17,166 bases of DNA from Nitrososphaeraceae archaeon (GTDB taxonomy: Archaea; Thermoproteota; Nitrososphaeria; Nitrososphaerales; Nitrososphaeraceae): NCBI GenBank assembly GCA_029240395.1, contig JAREAJ010000009.1, positions 1 to 17,166 of the forward strand, in the 5' to 3' direction. Positions within the stretch are counted from its first letter, which is position 1, and each line of letters starts with the position of its first letter. The notes beneath the pieces were generated by a model. It was not told the origin of the DNA and did no database searches. It was given only the letters and a program-made list of their open reading frames with translations. Below, one piece after another: positions 1 through 6,777 of this stretch. Position numbers and translations under genes: made by a program.

Positions 1-1
1 A

Positions 2-295
2 GAAAATGCTCATAGATATTTACAAATAGCATTTGCTGAAGACCTCTATTTGTACTGTCAAGCAAATAACATAAACTTTGCAGAGTTGAGGGATTCACTA
101 AATACAAAATGGAACGTAAATATTTTAGAACCAAGAGAAGGAATAGGAGGACACTGCTTACCTAAGGATACTAAGATGTTTCTGAATTCATCTAAATCTA
201 TCAAAAGTAAAATTATAGGAGCTGCACTAGAAGTGGATGATGAGTACCGGATATATAGAGAGAATAGGTCCGGAAGAATTCCGCATATCGATTAA
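2..295 (+). CDS. Nucleotide-sugar dehydrogenase, 3' end (UDP-glucose/UDP-ManNAc dehydrogenase family)
   Basis: The reading frame is open from base 2, so the gene starts outside the window. The 97 visible residues hold the end of the central dimerisation domain, with a helix rich in Ala/Tyr, and then the catalytic-cysteine loop GIGGHCLPKDTKMF. That loop is diagnostic of UDP-glucose, GDP-mannose and UDP-ManNAc dehydrogenases, which oxidise a sugar C6 alcohol to the uronic acid in two NAD-dependent steps via a Cys thioester. The product would supply activated sugars for the S-layer, exopolysaccharide or protein glycans. The protein stops about 45 residues after the Cys, at the boundary where the C-terminal nucleotide-binding domain usually begins, and I see no remnant of that domain in the next 130 bases. 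Either this is a short family form or the gene is truncated. The family call is secure; the exact substrate is not. Confidence 0.85.
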   Translation, partial: ENAHRYLQIAFAEDLYLYCQANNINFAELRDSLNTKWNVNILEPREGIGGHCLPKDTKMFLNSSKSIKSKIIGAALEVDDEYRIYRENRSGRIPHID

Positions 296-426
296 ACAGT
301 TTCCTGAGCAAAGCAACCCAAGCAGAGTACAAGATTACAACCCTATGTTAAAGAGAGTTATCTGAATCTGCTCATTGATATTATCTCGCTACATGGATCA
401 AATACATTCTGGCCCGCGAAGTAGAA

Positions 427-885
427 ATGAAAGAAGTCAGAACCGAGATTGAAATAGAATCATCTCCTCTAACAGCTTGGAAAGTTCTTACTGACTTTTC
501 CAGCTATGACAAGTGGAATCCAGTCATGCGTATAACGGGACTGGCTCGACTTGGGGAGAGACTGGAAATCACGCTAAGAACACATAGAGGAAAAACAAGG
601 ACATACAGACCCATTATCACCAAAGTTGAGGAAAACAAAGAACTTAGGTGGAGAGGAAGCTCATCCATTCCGGGCTTACTTAATGGAGAAAGGATTTTTA
701 CTTTCAACCGAGTAACAAGTAATACAATTCGCCTTAAGCACTTGGAATTGTTTTCAGGTCTAGGAGCGATCCTTGGCGGAAGTAGGTTGACGGAAGATGT
801 TAGATTAAATCTTACGGAAATGAATATCGCTTTCAAGAAAAAAGTGGAACAAGAAAGTAAAGGACACGCAGAAGAATTAGGGTGA
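427..885 (+). CDS. SRPBCC/START-like domain protein (polyketide cyclase/dehydrase-type fold)
   Basis: This 152-residue protein has the usual size and layout of a stand-alone SRPBCC domain. An N-terminal strand (VRTEIEIESS) is followed by a helix with the typical A-W-x-V-L-T-D-F-x-x-Y-x-x-W-N-P pattern at about residues 17-33, then alternating strands with the L-R-W-R-G segment near residue 75, and a long C-terminal helix (about residues 128-150). Proteins of this fold bind hydrophobic ligands in a deep cavity; the ligand is unknown here. There is no signal peptide or membrane segment, so it is probably cytoplasmic. I see no Shine-Dalgarno sequence before the ATG. The gene is convergent with map. 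The family call is confident; no specific function can be given. Confidence 0.85.
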   Translation: MKEVRTEIEIESSPLTAWKVLTDFSSYDKWNPVMRITGLARLGERLEITLRTHRGKTRTYRPIITKVEENKELRWRGSSSIPGLLNGERIFTFNRVTSNTIRLKHLELFSGLGAILGGSRLTEDVRLNLTEMNIAFKKKVEQESKGHAEELG

Positions 886-947
886 AAAATGAATGCGCAG
901 ATTACAACACGTGTAGGGAACATGACTCCCATCCCACATATCAATCT

Positions 948-1844
948 CTAAATTGTTAAGATATGTGTCGAACTATTCAAAGGCAAAATTGTATGCTCTG
1001 CTTGGGCGACCAACCTGTTTTTACCTTCAATTAGTATGGGGTACGAGTGAACATTCCTTTTTTTAGTCAGAACGCCGAGAAGACGACGTGCTTCAGCCTC
1101 TTCTAAGTCATGTAGTAACCACCTCAACGCAAAAGGAAGTGTTCGGAATTTGTTCCAAAGATAGGTTAGAAAATTGTCGACGTCTTGTATCTTAGTGGGC
1201 TTTCTGGAAATTATCGCAAATATATTACGGATACTTCCCTCATAAACCACGCCGTGGCCATCTTTCGTAGTAACGAACGGTTCAATCGCATAGGCATGAC
1301 CAGATGTTAAAACAAACGAGGTGCCAATAGTTCTAATATTCGGTATGGATTTACCTGCATGAATAGTATATTGGGCAAGTGAATGACCGCTTAGATTTTG
1401 GATAGGTTTGAATCCCGTCCTTGATATTACGTCTTCAATATGCCTGCCTATTTCGCTAGCCTTCATATTAGCTCTAGCAATGCGCACGGCTTCGCCTAAT
1501 GCGCTCTCTGCAGACCTTATCAGTGTCTCCATTTGCGGGTCAGAAGAAACAGTGACTGCGGTATCCGCTATGTATCCTTCAACTTGTACCCCTATATCGA
1601 TCTTCAGAATATCGTTTTCTTTTACAGTAGTTTCGTCGCCAGGTTCGGCCGTATAATGAGCGGCAACATCGTTCAAACTGACATTGACGGGAAAAGCTGG
1701 CATAGCACCTTTCTCCTTTATTTCACTTTCTATCGATTCGCAAATCTCTAGTAGTGTTCTTCCGACATGATCCTTTCTCCTTGTTTTTTCACGCTGCTCT
1801 GACGCTATCTTGCCCGCCTTAAGATAGCATTCAAAAAAATCCAT
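948..1844 (-). CDS. map: Methionine aminopeptidase, archaeal type II
   Basis: The enzyme removes the initiator methionine from nascent proteins. The 298-residue length matches archaeal MetAP-II, about 295 residues. The five metal ligands of the pita-bread fold are all visible: Asp83 (in KIDIGVQ), Asp94 (in IADTAVT), His154 (in LSGHSL), Glu188 (in AIEPF) and Glu283 (in QAEHT), almost the same numbering as the Pyrococcus enzyme. His63 in AAHYT is the substrate-side histidine. The inserted helical segment at about residues 218-270 is the type II hallmark. The ATG at 1844 gives the standard archaeal N terminus (a short helix ending KAGKIAS). A TATA-like GTATATAG is centred about 26 bases upstream, so the mRNA is probably leaderless. 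The gene is divergent from the tRNA-Pro gene and convergent with the SRPBCC gene. Confidence 0.97.
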   Translation of the reverse strand: MDFFECYLKAGKIASEQREKTRRKDHVGRTLLEICESIESEIKEKGAMPAFPVNVSLNDVAAHYTAEPGDETTVKENDILKIDIGVQVEGYIADTAVTVSSDPQMETLIRSAESALGEAVRIARANMKASEIGRHIEDVISRTGFKPIQNLSGHSLAQYTIHAGKSIPNIRTIGTSFVLTSGHAYAIEPFVTTKDGHGVVYEGSIRNIFAIISRKPTKIQDVDNFLTYLWNKFRTLPFALRWLLHDLEEAEARRLLGVLTKKRNVHSYPILIEGKNRLVAQAEHTILPLNSSTHILTI

Positions 1845-1865
1845 TGAATGCGATCTGTCCAGATT

Positions 1866-1873
1866 GTATATAG
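1866..1873 (-). promoter_or_regulatory. TATA box of map
   Basis: GTATATAG (read on plus; CTATATAC on minus) is centred about 25-26 bases upstream of the map ATG at 1844. In archaea the TATA centre lies about 26 bases before the transcription start, so the transcript would begin at or next to the start codon. No Shine-Dalgarno sequence is present, which agrees with a leaderless mRNA. Confidence 0.55.
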
Positions 1874-1894
1874 AGGTATGTCTGACTAAACAAA

Positions 1895-1905
1895 CTTAAA
1901 AATAT
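1895..1905 (+). promoter_or_regulatory. TATA box (box A) of the tRNA-Pro gene
   Basis: The A/T stretch CTTAAAAATAT ends 38 bases before the tRNA 5' end. Transcription would start near 1927, leaving a short 5' leader of about 15 bases for RNase P to remove. It lies back to back with the map TATA box. Confidence 0.5.
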
Positions 1906-1942
1906 GCGCCATGACGATACCATGTGAAACCTTGCGTTTCCT

Positions 1943-2016
1943 GGGGTCGTTGTCTAGCTTGGTATGATGCCAGCCTTGGGCGCTGGAGGCCGCTGGTTCG
2001 AATCCGGCCGACCCCA
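1943..2016 (+). tRNA. tRNA-Pro (anticodon TGG)
   Basis: All four arms can be folded by hand. The acceptor stem is GGGGTCG (1943-1949) with CGACCCC (2009-2015) and discriminator A at 2016. The anticodon stem is CCAGC (1970-1974) with GCTGG, and the 7-base loop CTTGGGC places the anticodon TGG at 1977-1979, which reads proline CCN codons. The T stem is GCTGG/CCGGC around the loop TTCGAAT (1997-2003). There is no intron at the usual archaeal site after position 37, and the CCA end is not encoded. Confidence 0.96.
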
Positions 2017-2192
2017 TTCAACCCTCAAACAAAACACTGGTTTCCAAAGAACAGAACATAGCGTTTACTTTATGCATTGGTTTTGATGTGCCTGTGTGCA
2101 TGTCCCTCGTACAAGGGTTTTATGTTTGAGTCTGGTGTAAGCAAAGTGCATTGCATTTATCTAGATAGTGGATCAATGATAGAAGATAGCAT

Positions 2193-2375
2193 TTGCCAAC
2201 GATACGTACAATTGAAATACAAGATCATACATATAGACGGCTTACTGCCATTCTAGATGAAATCACGCATCTAAAAAGAAAGGATATAACTTTAGATGAT
2301 CTCTTAAACGAACTTATCGATATATATCATGATAATAGCTGGAGTCAGTTTGGTGCAGGGGCAGGTGGAGGTTAG
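2193..2375 (+). CDS. Small ribbon-helix-helix-like protein with a glycine-rich C-terminal tail
   Basis: This is a 60-residue protein. An N-terminal strand with the pattern TIEIQDHTYRRL and two predicted helices (about residues 12-24 and 33-45, with LDDLLNELIDIY) resemble VapB-type and other ribbon-helix-helix DNA-binding antitoxins. It ends in the unusual tail GAGAGGG after a tryptophan. An in-frame TAG lies two codons upstream, so TTG at 2193 is the only reasonable start; I see no Shine-Dalgarno sequence. The codons for the tail (GGT GGA GGT) also form a strong Shine-Dalgarno-like sequence for the next ORF. The fold call rests on pattern only. No recognisable PIN-domain or RelE-type toxin lies next to it, so a toxin-antitoxin role is unproven. 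Confidence 0.6.
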   Translation: MPTIRTIEIQDHTYRRLTAILDEITHLKRKDITLDDLLNELIDIYHDNSWSQFGAGAGGG

Positions 2376-2386
2376 TTGTTATTGGC

Positions 2387-2698
2387 ATGATTGCGTCAAG
2401 AATATCGGCCAACTACAGCTTCCATAAAATGCTTAAAGGACAAAAAAGCAGATGTAACAATATGCATATAGGTAATATAGTAAAACGAAATGATGAGCTG
2501 TCACTAAAATTATACGACGAGGACCTTAACCTTCTAGAAGATGAGTCATTTTCCGATGTGTTCTCATTGAATTTTTTTCTCCAGACACTTCCTAGAAAAT
2601 ACCACATATCAAAAACTTTATTGATTGTTCATAACCAAAGACTCAACACAGTAGATATGCAAATTGCTACCAACGAAAATTCGTACTATATTTCTTGA
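2387..2698 (+). CDS. Hypothetical protein, not recognised
   Basis: The ORF encodes 103 residues from an ATG 11 bases after the stop of the small ribbon-helix-helix-like gene. I recognise no domain. The middle is acidic (residues 34-57) and the rest mixed, with no signal peptide or clear membrane segment. GGAGGT at 2367-2372 is the only Shine-Dalgarno candidate, and its 14-base spacing is long. The close spacing to the upstream gene would allow co-transcription, which makes this the candidate partner if the upstream protein is an antitoxin. It may equally be a chance ORF. Confidence 0.4.
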   Translation: MIASRISANYSFHKMLKGQKSRCNNMHIGNIVKRNDELSLKLYDEDLNLLEDESFSDVFSLNFFLQTLPRKYHISKTLLIVHNQRLNTVDMQIATNENSYYIS

Positions 2699-3124
2699 TG
2701 CATGATAAGGTTGCCGAAAGTCTACCTTTATCCTACCTAGATAATAGGTGACACCAATCTGCCGAGCTACGCTCTCCCAAGCAATAAGTGATAGAAACAA
2801 ATATTTTAAACAAAAGCGCCCTTCTTTATGTGGGCCCAATATCCAAGAGGGGAAAACTGTACCTTGGAAAAAGGGGAAGTCGGCTTCCAAAAAATGCGCG
2901 TCGTTCGAGAAAACCATTGCAAAAAGACTGGATTACTGGCAGGCGGCCGCCTTCTCTCAAGTCAGCAGATAAAAGCGCAAAGTACAAGTTGAGACCTCGT
3001 CGCCATTCCTACACTCGGAATTAACCTGTAGGATATGGCAATATATGGGACACGACCTTTATCCTGGTTCATATAGTACCTACCTGAGTTGTGCACAATT
3101 TGTTGACTTAACCATTCAGCAATC
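2699..3124. other. Stretch without a gene I can support
   Basis: Several short ORFs cross this stretch in different frames on both strands (for example 2748-2972 and 2788-3024 on plus, 2618-2917 on minus). They overlap each other, start at poor contexts, and translate to low-complexity or strongly basic sequence without a recognisable motif. I see no tRNA, hairpin array or repeat here. It may be decayed coding sequence or a long intergenic region. Confidence 0.4.
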
Positions 3125-3457
3125 TTGACACTACCGAAAATAAGATTCTCCCGACAAAGCCGATTTGAAGTGCCCAAACGAGAATTCACAATAGATACAG
3201 ATGACCAAAAGGTCGAGGTAGAAGGACATACGCACAAAAATGTTGCATTAAAGTATCTAATGAAAAGACGCCGGTCGTTACTCATGACCAAAGACCCTGA
3301 CAAGGTAGAGAGCCTATACTACAATCTTCCCCAACGCCTAAAGGTCATGGGCAAGCATAAAACGCATAGCTATGCGATAAATTGGGAAAAGGAAGGATCC
3401 ACTGACTTTCAGGGGTCGCGGTTCGTATTTGTACTCCAAGAAAATAACAACGTCTGA
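3125..3457 (+). CDS. Hypothetical protein, not recognised
   Basis: The ORF encodes 110 residues from TTG at 3125; an in-frame stop lies seven codons upstream, and no ATG is available at the N terminus. The translation looks protein-like: rich in Lys/Glu/Asp, with alternating hydrophobic residues, a basic patch (YLMKRRRS) in the middle and a hydrophobic strand (RFVFVLQE) near the end. I recognise no family. No Shine-Dalgarno sequence is visible. It stands alone, 226 bases before the DUF99 gene, and that gap holds nothing I can identify. The opposite-strand ORF 2962-3303 overlaps it and looks less coding-like. Confidence 0.4.
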   Translation: MTLPKIRFSRQSRFEVPKREFTIDTDDQKVEVEGHTHKNVALKYLMKRRRSLLMTKDPDKVESLYYNLPQRLKVMGKHKTHSYAINWEKEGSTDFQGSRFVFVLQENNNV

Positions 3458-3683
3458 TGCCCATGATGTAAGATTCTCCTAGGCCTTTCCTCACTATATG
3501 GCAAGAATTGGAACGGGGACGCTTCAAGATACACCTTGCCGGAAATTATAAAAACAAAAGTAGGTAACAAGTAATTTGTGAAATATATCCAAAGCAACTG
3601 GGCAACAATGCTTTTAGTAACAAAATCATTTCACCACAGCAATTAGACGTATACTCAAATGATCTATTATTCTAGAAGGAAAA

Positions 3684-4253
3684 ATGAAATCACCAATCCA
3701 TCTTGAAAAAAGGGGAATTAGAGCGCTGGCAATAGCAGAAAGCTTCAAAGCATATTGCAGATATGCCGTTCTAGCTGGAGTTGTTATGAGACGCGACATG
3801 ATCATAGATGGTGTCGTTATGTCAAAGTCTACCTTAAGAGGCGATGATGCAACTCAAAACATTATCGCAATGTATCGAAACATGCACCGAAACGACATAA
3901 GTTGCATTTTCCTGGGAGGAATAATAATAAGCATGTACAATATAGTAGATGGGGCTGAGATTCATAAATCGACGAAACTTCCCATCATTGCACTAACATT
4001 TCGTCCCTCCGAAGGAATAGAAAGGACAATTAGAAGAGTATTCTCACGTGAACAAGAAGCGAAGCTGCAGCAATATCAAAATCTGGGGCAAAGAGAAGAA
4101 GTAAAACTTGGAACAGGCAAATCTGTATTTGTGCGCCGATGGGGCATAAGCCTTCCCAATGCCGCAGTCATACTTGACCATTTCACACTTCAAGGATCGT
4201 ATCCCGAGCCGATTAGAATAGCCAAGCTCATAGCCAGAGCGAGGAGCCAATAA
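3684..4253 (+). CDS. DUF99/UPF0215 protein, endonuclease V-like superfamily
   Basis: At 189 residues this has the normal family length. The DUF99 pattern is clear: LAGVVMRRD (about residues 30-38), the following IIDGVV, GDDATQNI (about 53-60), the FLGGIIIS strand with the NIVDG segment, and LPIIALTFRPS. DUF99 proteins share the RNase H-like fold of endonuclease V, and a Pyrococcus member has, as I recall, been linked to deoxyuridine-containing DNA; activity here is inference. In many euryarchaeal members the first strand carries Asp (GIDDG-like), whereas here it reads AIAESF, so one candidate catalytic Asp is missing. The ATG is preceded by AGAAGGA, with a short spacing. The gene lies upstream of the archaeosortase gene on the same strand with an 80-base gap. 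Confidence 0.85.
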   Translation: MKSPIHLEKRGIRALAIAESFKAYCRYAVLAGVVMRRDMIIDGVVMSKSTLRGDDATQNIIAMYRNMHRNDISCIFLGGIIISMYNIVDGAEIHKSTKLPIIALTFRPSEGIERTIRRVFSREQEAKLQQYQNLGQREEVKLGTGKSVFVRRWGISLPNAAVILDHFTLQGSYPEPIRIAKLIARARSQ

Positions 4254-4317
4254 TAGAGTAGCTTAGACAGCAATTTTGTGGGTGTTCCGGCACACAGAAG
4301 TTATTAAATGTCTGAAC

Positions 4318-4324
4318 GAGGTGA
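4318..4324 (+). promoter_or_regulatory. Strong Shine-Dalgarno that fixes the GTG start of the archaeosortase-like gene
   Basis: GAGGTGA lies nine bases before the GTG at 4334 and matches the archaeal 16S 3' end well. A nearby ATG at 4332 is in another frame and stops after about 19 codons, so the ribosome-binding site supports GTG. Confidence 0.6.
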
Positions 4325-4333
4325 ACGATAAAT

Positions 4334-5323
4334 GTGTTTCACAATCCACTACAAACGTACCCAAGGCAGTACACGGTGGTTATACTAACAATACCTATAA
4401 TCTGTGCCTTGATTATGTTCCCGTATTCGTTTACGCTTTCTTGGAATGAAGGTCGAGGAGGATTGCTATTTGCCCTCGCCTTTCTCGTTTTCGAGCTATC
4501 AACTAAACCTGTTAAGGGCACGAACAGCAGGGGACTCTTTATTATAACCATTTTGAGTTTTCTCACAGTTCTTTATTTCGCATATCAAGACACACCCGGG
4601 ATGCAGAAGCTGCTCGAATACTCTGGGCAAATATTCGGTGTGATTTTGCTAGATTCGTGGAGGTGGATGTGGGATTTTATTGTGCTTGCTTTGTTCATTT
4701 CTTCATCTCTTTTTATTCTATGCGGAACCAAGTTCTACAAAGTTGCTCCCGCCGCCATTATCTATTTAGCAGGAAATGCTGCCATCCTTTCTCTAGATGC
4801 TTTTTTTCCTTATGATACTTTAGGCCCGCTTCAGCTTGTAGTTCCTATCTACCTGGAGGTAGACGAAGCTATAGTCAATTGGGTAGACAAGCACTTGTTA
4901 GATTTAGGGCAAGGTAGCCCTGCAACAGCTGAAGGCAACTCGCTGGTACTCTCAGGGCTAAACGGTCCATTTGCATTGAGGGTTTACTGGCCGTCGGCAG
5001 GAATTCATAGCTTAATTATTTATACGATTGTTATGCTTGTTTTTCTACTCAAGATAGAAATACCCCGTGACAGAAGAATAGCTTACTTTGTCATTGGGAC
5101 GTTTGGGACCACCATTGTCAATGTAGTTCGTTTAATTTCTTTATCGTTTTTTCCGTTGCTTGTAACAACCAATATTGAGGAATGGGAAGGGTATCACTCA
5201 ATTGCCGGGGAAATTATGTTTTTGCCTTGGCTCGGTGTATATCTCATTACTATTATGTACATCGAACAAAGACTAAGAATGTATGCCTCCAAGAGCGCGG
5301 GGAATCCAGATTATCCCATGTAG
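4334..5323 (+). CDS. Thaumarchaeosortase-like exosortase/archaeosortase family membrane protein
   Basis: The protein has 329 residues and about eight hydrophobic segments (about residues 13-32, 43-54, 67-83, 112-131, 136-155, 226-240, 248-275 and 293-311), so it is an integral membrane protein. Exosortases and archaeosortases cleave C-terminal sorting signals (PEP-CTERM, PGF-CTERM) and attach surface proteins to a lipid or cell-surface anchor, using a Cys-Arg-His set. The equivalent motifs here are WPSAGIHS (Ser221 where Cys is usual), NVVRL (Arg266) and GYHSIAGE (His288). I recall that the thaumarchaeal branch of the family has this Ser replacement. The long loop at about residues 160-218 would face outside. 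The GTG start has a strong Shine-Dalgarno sequence. No protein with an obvious sorting tail is encoded next to it, so the substrate is unknown. Confidence 0.85.
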   Translation: MFHNPLQTYPRQYTVVILTIPIICALIMFPYSFTLSWNEGRGGLLFALAFLVFELSTKPVKGTNSRGLFIITILSFLTVLYFAYQDTPGMQKLLEYSGQIFGVILLDSWRWMWDFIVLALFISSSLFILCGTKFYKVAPAAIIYLAGNAAILSLDAFFPYDTLGPLQLVVPIYLEVDEAIVNWVDKHLLDLGQGSPATAEGNSLVLSGLNGPFALRVYWPSAGIHSLIIYTIVMLVFLLKIEIPRDRRIAYFVIGTFGTTIVNVVRLISLSFFPLLVTTNIEEWEGYHSIAGEIMFLPWLGVYLITIMYIEQRLRMYASKSAGNPDYPM

Positions 5324-5433
5324 TTGGAATTCATTCATTGATTTCTCATTTCCCATTGTGCCATCATTATAGAGAAAGACTGGCCCCTGAAAAGCAACTC
5401 GGGATATCTTTTTCTCTATCCTCTCTTACCAAT

Positions 5434-5682
5434 ATGGTGTTGGAATATCCTGTGGAGTCAGAATCCGAGGGAATAAAACTGCGACCGGAGAAAATGGTGG
5501 TGGACAAAATCTACCATTGTGTCTACGAAGACAAAATCTTTTTATTTTATAAAGACGAGCAGGAGTTCCTGCATTGCTACGAAGTCGAAGATCCTTTGGC
5601 TCGAAAAGAGATCTCTGAAAACCCCGACCAGCTTGAGAGTATTCTAAGAAAATATATGGAATCTAATTACAATACAAACTGA
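5434..5682 (+). CDS. Small hypothetical protein, not recognised
   Basis: The open frame runs back into the archaeosortase gene, but the first half translates to unlikely sequence. The protein-like part begins at the ATG at 5434 and gives 82 residues, strongly acidic, with strands KMVVDKIYHCVYEDKIFLFY and a C-terminal helix (about residues 60-77). It could be a small beta-rich domain with a helix cap. I do not recognise a family. There is no Shine-Dalgarno sequence before this ATG. It sits 110 bases after the archaeosortase gene and 45 bases before alba, on the same strand. Reality of the gene is likely; the start is less sure. Confidence 0.6.
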   Translation: MVLEYPVESESEGIKLRPEKMVVDKIYHCVYEDKIFLFYKDEQEFLHCYEVEDPLARKEISENPDQLESILRKYMESNYNTN

Positions 5683-5697
5683 TAGAATCAACAAACA

Positions 5698-5705
5698 TTA
5701 TATTT
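5698..5705 (+). promoter_or_regulatory. TATA box of alba
   Basis: TTATATTT is centred about 26-27 bases upstream of the alba ATG at 5728, and no Shine-Dalgarno sequence lies between. Transcription would start at the start codon, giving a leaderless mRNA independent of the upstream gene. Confidence 0.6.
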
Positions 5706-5727
5706 CAGCAGTGTCTTAGTTCCAAAG

Positions 5728-6033
5728 ATGTCCACTGGCAATGCAAAAGCCGGTCTCAAAGCTAGCAATGAGGTTTTTATAGGAAAGAAGCCCTTGATGA
5801 CGTACGTAACAGCAACGCTGGTTCAGCTGGCAAATGAGCCAACAGTGATCATAAAAGCAAGAGGAAAAAGCATAACAAGAGCAGTTGACGTAGCTCAAAT
5901 AATTGTAAAAAGAATGGATACACTCGGATATAGAATCGGTCCAGTTAATATTGGTTCTGAGGTGGTCAAATCCGACGACGGAAGAACCCGTAATGTTTCT
6001 ACCATCGAAATTTCAATCTCGAGACAGAGATAA
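5728..6033 (+). CDS. albA: DNA/RNA-binding protein Alba
   Basis: Alba is a small dimeric chromatin protein of archaea that coats double-stranded DNA and also binds RNA. The 101 residues match the family length. The DNA-contacting lysine pair is present in FIGKKPLMTYV (Lys20, Lys21), followed by the conserved strand and helix VIIKARGKSITRAVD (about residues 40-54) and the arm ending with the conserved VSTIEISI strand (about 90-97). The Lys20/Lys21 region is the one whose acetylation regulates binding in Sulfolobus; whether that occurs here is unknown. The TATA box about 26 bases upstream suggests a leaderless transcript. A 7-base-pair inverted repeat follows the stop codon. Confidence 0.97.
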   Translation: MSTGNAKAGLKASNEVFIGKKPLMTYVTATLVQLANEPTVIIKARGKSITRAVDVAQIIVKRMDTLGYRIGPVNIGSEVVKSDDGRTRNVSTIEISISRQR

Positions 6034-6043
6034 TGTCCCAGGC

Positions 6044-6066
6044 TGAACGACTATCTAGCTCGTTCA
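6044..6066 (+). terminator. Inverted repeat after alba, possible 3' end hairpin
   Basis: TGAACGA (6044-6050) and TCGTTCA (6060-6066) are perfect inverted repeats around a 9-base loop, beginning 10 bases after the alba stop codon. No T-run follows, and archaeal termination depends mainly on T-tracts, so this could be an mRNA 3' stabilising hairpin or chance. Confidence 0.3.
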
Positions 6067-6241
6067 ATGATTTCCCGAGTGTAATCGAGATGTAGACTTA
6101 ATGTGATATTAAGCTCTGATATGTTACCCGTGTCGATACATATGGTCTTTTCCCGTAGATGACCAATCTGGACACAAAATCAAAGCCATAGACGGGTACC
6201 TTCCGATTAGATCCATTAATTTTTGAAGCAATGAAATTGTA

Positions 6242-6526
6242 TCAATATACATAATAAGATGGTTCTTTCTTAAAATTAGATCTTATATGTAGTAAGACAT
6301 CATTTACAGAATTTAGATATTGAATATTGCTTTCATTTGAGACACGATTACGTGCGAGTTTGTCTACTAACTCTATGGCAAACAGACCAGAGTGACTCTT
6401 TGAAACAAACATTCTAAGTCCCGCATCCGCCCCATCAACTCTTATTCCTTCATCTACCTCCAGTGATTTAAGGACACGAGGCAACTCTCGTGGCTTCAAA
6501 GTTCGGGAGCGTCTCAAGCTGACCAT
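6242..6526 (-). CDS. Small hypothetical protein, not recognised
   Basis: The ORF encodes 94 residues from the ATG at 6526. The N terminus is basic (RRSRTLKPRELPRVLKSLE) and the rest is a mix of short strands (GLRMFVSK, LFAIELVDKL) and a C-terminal helix. I recognise no domain and see no signal peptide or membrane segment. The composition is protein-like and the gene has little competition on the other strand. There is no Shine-Dalgarno sequence; an A/T stretch (6543-6551) about 20 bases upstream could be a TATA box but is slightly too close. It is separated from the alba gene by 208 bases (convergent) and from the winged-helix gene by 251 bases. Confidence 0.55.
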   Translation of the reverse strand: MVSLRRSRTLKPRELPRVLKSLEVDEGIRVDGADAGLRMFVSKSHSGLFAIELVDKLARNRVSNESNIQYLNSVNDVLLHIRSNFKKEPSYYVY

Positions 6527-6777
6527 TCGATGTAGGTCAAGACATAAAAAACCATCAGTGAGAAGTCAGAACTATTAAGTCAATTATACATACACATTCA
6601 ATATACCTATTGTTAGTGCGCGTATCAATTCAATGCTGGAGATTATTGGATGTGTTAAGGCTATCCTCGAATGCTGAATTCAACCATACGTAGTAACCAA
6701 ATCCCAAATTCAAAAGGCGGTTGTAATAGTTCCTAATTGATTCTCCAGCGACTAACTAACTATTCTAACTTAGTGTG

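Noticed and set aside
504..944. 146-residue minus-strand ORF opposite the SRPBCC gene
   Set aside because: It is a mirror of a well-supported gene, with Cys/Ser/Leu-rich sequence and no domain.
2104..2117. CCCT/AGGG hairpin followed by TTTTAT after the tRNA gene
   Set aside because: The stem is only four base pairs and lies nearly 90 bases past the tRNA end; too weak to call a terminator.
2193..2375. Small archaeal ubiquitin-like modifier (C-terminal GG)
   Set aside because: The body has a strand-helix-helix pattern of a ribbon-helix-helix protein, not a beta-grasp fold, and the final residues are a longer glycine run.
2748..3024. Two overlapping plus-strand ORFs in different frames
   Set aside because: Both are short, strongly basic and unrecognisable; they cannot both be real and neither has a good start signal.
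1943..3124. Integrative element at the tRNA-Pro gene
   Set aside because: I found no integrase, no repeated tRNA 3' end and no phage or conjugation gene downstream.
2618..3303. Minus-strand ORFs 2618-2917 and 2962-3303
   Set aside because: Neither has a motif, a promoter-like element or coding-like composition; they overlap plus-strand ORFs that look better or equally poor.
5182..5433. Upstream extension of the small ORF ending at 5682 into the archaeosortase gene
   Set aside because: The extension translates to Cys/His/Tyr-rich sequence overlapping the conserved His288 region of the archaeosortase in another frame; the internal ATG at 5434 fits better.
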